NCBI GenBank assembly: GCA_945870085.1
Contig: CAMBQX010000073.1
Location: 1 to 8,407 of the forward strand
Direction: 5' to 3'
DNA from: Bifidobacterium breve
GTDB taxonomy: Bacteria; Actinomycetota; Actinomycetes; S36-B12
DNA: 8,407 nucleotides
How positions within the stretch are numbered: the stretch's first letter is position 1; every line of letters begins with the position of its first letter. The notes under the pieces are model-generated. The model made no database searches. It was given only the letters and a program-made list of their open reading frames with translations, and was not told where the DNA came from. Of this stretch, positions 6,649 to 8,407 are shown one piece after another. The translations under genes and the position numbers were made by a program.

Positions 6649-7182
6649 TTAACTCCCGACGGGTGCCAAACTTCTGGCAATCCGCACTAATTGTTGCGCG
6701 GAAAGATTATTCCCACCATATGTTTCAATCCAAATTCGGGTTGAGCGCAATCCATTGACTCCGGGCAGGGTCACTTCAAGGTGCCCACCATGTTTAACTA
6801 CATCTGCCCTCGTGCACTTCTGTGACGATGCTGGATCACAGTAGGCCTCAACAAATGCCGGAGATCCATTTATAGTAATGCGCAACACTTTCTGTCCGAC
6901 CGCAATGTCGGAGCACATGGGATTGCCTTCAGTGATGGTCAACCTCTGGGAATTAGTTTTGCCGTAGGCCACCATTAAGTTTTGTTCCGTACCCTGGCTG
7001 CAAAGATCGGGGCCACCAGCATGTCGAGCTTTTATTCCTGCGGTGTAGGAAGGTTCGTACACCGTGTAGGTAACACCCACCTGCATATTTTCATAGGCAT
7101 CGCCTGAACCCATGGCTACAGCTGGCGCTGCAACACCAATAACGAAAGCACTTGCTGCAATAACCCCTAGAAGTCTTTTCAC
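6649..7182 (-). CDS. Small secreted four-cysteine protein of unknown function
   Basis: I do not recognise the family. The 177-residue product starts with a clear Sec signal peptide: Lys2-Arg3, a hydrophobic core LLGVIAASAFVIGVAA, and an AVA cleavage site after residue 23. There is no lipobox Cys. The mature part of about 154 residues has four cysteines (61, 90, 115, 123), enough for two disulfides, and looks beta-rich. It includes QRLTITEG, VLRITINGSPAFVEAYC and a central HLEVTLPG, and ends with a helix-like segment LSAQQLVRIARSL. It is probably exported and soluble or wall-associated. The start is GTG at 7180-7182, supported by GAGGGG at 7191-7196, eight bases upstream. It lies 166 bases upstream of the MFS gene on the same strand but that operon has its own promoter. 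It is divergent from the surface-protein gene. Confidence 0.8.
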   Translation of the reverse strand: MKRLLGVIAASAFVIGVAAPAVAMGSGDAYENMQVGVTYTVYEPSYTAGIKARHAGGPDLCSQGTEQNLMVAYGKTNSQRLTITEGNPMCSDIAVGQKVLRITINGSPAFVEAYCDPASSQKCTRADVVKHGGHLEVTLPGVNGLRSTRIWIETYGGNNLSAQQLVRIARSLAPVGS

Positions 7183-7250
7183 TAGTGCTTCCCCTCATTT
7201 GGTCTTGCCGCCATGTTCTCACGCCGCGGGTGGTTTACCTAAATACCAAG

Positions 7251-7279
7251 ATTACACTAGGTAGTTGGCGTCCAATCAA
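7251..7279 (-). promoter_or_regulatory. Candidate promoter of the four-cysteine secreted protein gene
   Basis: On the minus strand TTGATT (7279-7274) and TGTAAT (7256-7251) are separated by 17 bases, matching 4/6 and 5/6 of the sigma-70-type consensus. It lies about 70 bases before the GTG start and within the 173-base divergent intergenic region. Confidence 0.5.
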
Positions 7280-7297
7280 TGCAACCAATTAGGCGGT

Positions 7298-7325
7298 AAG
7301 GAACACTCAACCGATGGCTAAATAG
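7298..7325 (+). other. Ribosome binding site and three-codon reading frame upstream of the surface-protein gene
   Basis: AAGGAA (7298-7303) is ten bases before ATG 7314, which opens a frame Met-Ala-Lys followed by TAG at 7323-7325. The frame is the same as that of the downstream surface-protein gene and ends 30 bases before its ATG at 7356. It could be a leader mini-ORF, or the true start of the large gene interrupted by a nonsense change or sequencing error. The spacing is slightly long, so coincidence remains possible. Confidence 0.35.
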
Positions 7326-7355
7326 GCAAACCGCGCCATAGTCCAATCGGCCGGC

Positions 7356-8407
7356 ATGAGAACGGTGAAGACTGTCATGGCGCCACCAGCCACAATCAGT
7401 ACACCTGCCGCCGCCGCATTCATTGCGCCGGCCCTCACCTCCGCCGTTGGAGGTACTGCTTCATACGCAGCATGGGTCGTAAGCGGTGCAAACGCGGACG
7501 CAACTTTCGCGAACACGGTGTTTCCTGCGGTTAGTGCCGAAGTCAATCCCGGCAGCATAAGCGCGCCTTCAGGTGCATCGGTGTGGCTTACCGAGGGCAC
7601 CGCATTCGGTGCTGTGTATGGGTCATCGCGCAATCACCCATATTTATCAGTAGGCCTGCCAGGTGGCAAAAACGAAGGTTCATTGACTTTGACTTTCGCG
7701 GGTGCAAATACGCCCGGAACCTGGGGCTTTGCCTTGGGTGATATTGATGCAGAGGATGTAACGATCACCGCGAAGAGCGCATCAGGGTTTGAACTTGATG
7801 TCTCCACTTGGTTTAAAGACACTTTCAACTATTGCAATACCTCGCCGAAACCAACTAGCTGCCCCGCTGGAACGTCGACCGGAGAGCCGACTTGGAATGC
7901 CGAAACCGCAACTCTCAAGGGTTACGCGGATGGGCACGACACTAGTGGTGACGCCGCATGGTTCCAGCCGTCGAAAGAAGTTAAGACGCTGACACTTACC
8001 CAAACGAAGATAAGTGGTTTCCCTTCGTACCAATTGTGGATTGCCGCTGACGAGGGCATCACTGTCGCTGCTTCACCAGCGCCATCTGAAACCGCAGTTG
8101 ACTGCACGGTCGGTGAGGTTACCCAGCTAGTTAATGGCGGATTCGAAAGTCCAGTGTTGGCCGCAAAAACTTTCAAACAAATCAACGAAGCCAACGTCCC
8201 CGGTTGGAGCACGACCGCATCGGATCACTTGATTGAGCTTTGGTCAGATGGATTCAATAAAGTGGAATCACCGGCTGGATCTCAATTTGCTGAATTAAAT
8301 GCCACACAAGACTCTGAGCTCTTCCAGGTTGTACCAACTGTTCCAGGGCAAGAACTAACTTGGACGCTCTACCACCGGGCCCGCGCAGCAGCAGCTATCG
8401 GGGACAC
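7356..8407 (+). CDS. Large secreted/surface protein, N-terminal part (3' end outside window)
   Basis: The frame stays open from ATG 7356 to the last base, giving 350 visible residues without a stop. The N-terminus (basic residues Arg2 and Lys5, then an Ala/Pro/Thr-rich stretch, possible cleavage near ASYA at 35-38) looks like an Ala-rich signal peptide, though a weak one. Next comes a beta-rich domain (about 40-230) with WGFALGDIDAEDVTI near 125-136, a Cys160-Cys169 pair in NYCNTSPKPTSC, and SGFPSYQLWIAA from 220, a pattern I associate with actinobacterial surface proteins. From 260 a second domain begins: NGGFESP, then VPGWSTT, IELWSDGFN, FAELNATQ and TWTLYHRAR, typical of a galactose-binding-like beta sandwich in bacterial cell-surface proteins. 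It is probably an exported multidomain wall protein. GTG 7365 and ATG 7377 are alternative starts; none has a strong ribosome binding site. Confidence 0.8.
   Translation, partial: MRTVKTVMAPPATISTPAAAAFIAPALTSAVGGTASYAAWVVSGANADATFANTVFPAVSAEVNPGSISAPSGASVWLTEGTAFGAVYGSSRNHPYLSVGLPGGKNEGSLTLTFAGANTPGTWGFALGDIDAEDVTITAKSASGFELDVSTWFKDTFNYCNTSPKPTSCPAGTSTGEPTWNAETATLKGYADGHDTSGDAAWFQPSKEVKTLTLTQTKISGFPSYQLWIAADEGITVAASPAPSETAVDCTVGEVTQLVNGGFESPVLAAKTFKQINEANVPGWSTTASDHLIELWSDGFNKVESPAGSQFAELNATQDSELFQVVPTVPGQELTWTLYHRARAAAAIGD

Noticed and set aside
7307..7633. Minus-strand open frame of 108 codons, followed by further minus-strand frames up to 8212
   Set aside because: They lie antisense to the surface-protein gene, have no domain resemblance, and overlap each other. 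The plus-strand frame carries recognisable motifs throughout.

Overview
The window looks like a chromosomal segment of an actinobacterium with moderate GC content, possibly an aquatic lineage. This rests on a menaquinone-type geranylgeranyl-reductase-family flavoprotein, a large secreted surface protein of a type common in Actinobacteria, and GTG/ATG starts with purine-rich ribosome binding sites. No RNA gene, insertion sequence or CRISPR array was seen. Taxonomy is inferred from gene content only.

Left part (1-1895): the 3' end of a GDP-L-fucose synthase gene (fcl, nucleotide-sugar synthesis) overlaps a small antibiotic-biosynthesis-monooxygenase (ABM) fold protein on the + strand. These converge on a minus-strand FAD-dependent oxidoreductase of the geranylgeranyl reductase family, whose likely substrate is an isoprenoid chain such as that of menaquinone. 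A 201-base gap follows. It holds a stem-loop just after the amidohydrolase stop, and a tandem 7-bp repeat overlapping an inverted repeat upstream of the reductase.

Middle part (2097-6585, minus strand): this is the most interesting block, a compact three-gene operon with 29- and 25-base gaps. It runs from a 14-helix DHA2-type MFS transporter, to a cytoplasmic choloylglycine-hydrolase/penicillin-V-acylase family N-terminal-nucleophile amide hydrolase, to an amidohydrolase family 3 (YtcJ/NfdA-like) metalloenzyme. A promoter with exact consensus -35 and -10 boxes (TTGACA, 16 bases, TATAAT) precedes it, and a 6-bp inverted repeat brackets that promoter like an operator. My reading is a transport-and-hydrolysis pathway for an amide-containing compound. 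The substrate and the regulator are unknown, and no regulator gene lies in the window.

Right part (6649-8407): a minus-strand gene encodes a small secreted four-cysteine protein that I do not recognise. It is divergent from a plus-strand surface-protein gene that stays open to the end of the window. The surface protein has an Ala-rich putative signal peptide, a beta-rich domain with a Cys pair, and the start of a second domain with the NGGFESP / PGW / HRAR pattern. Its best upstream ribosome binding site leads into a three-codon reading frame (Met-Ala-Lys-stop) in the same frame as the main gene, so either the 5' end carries a leader or there is a nonsense change.
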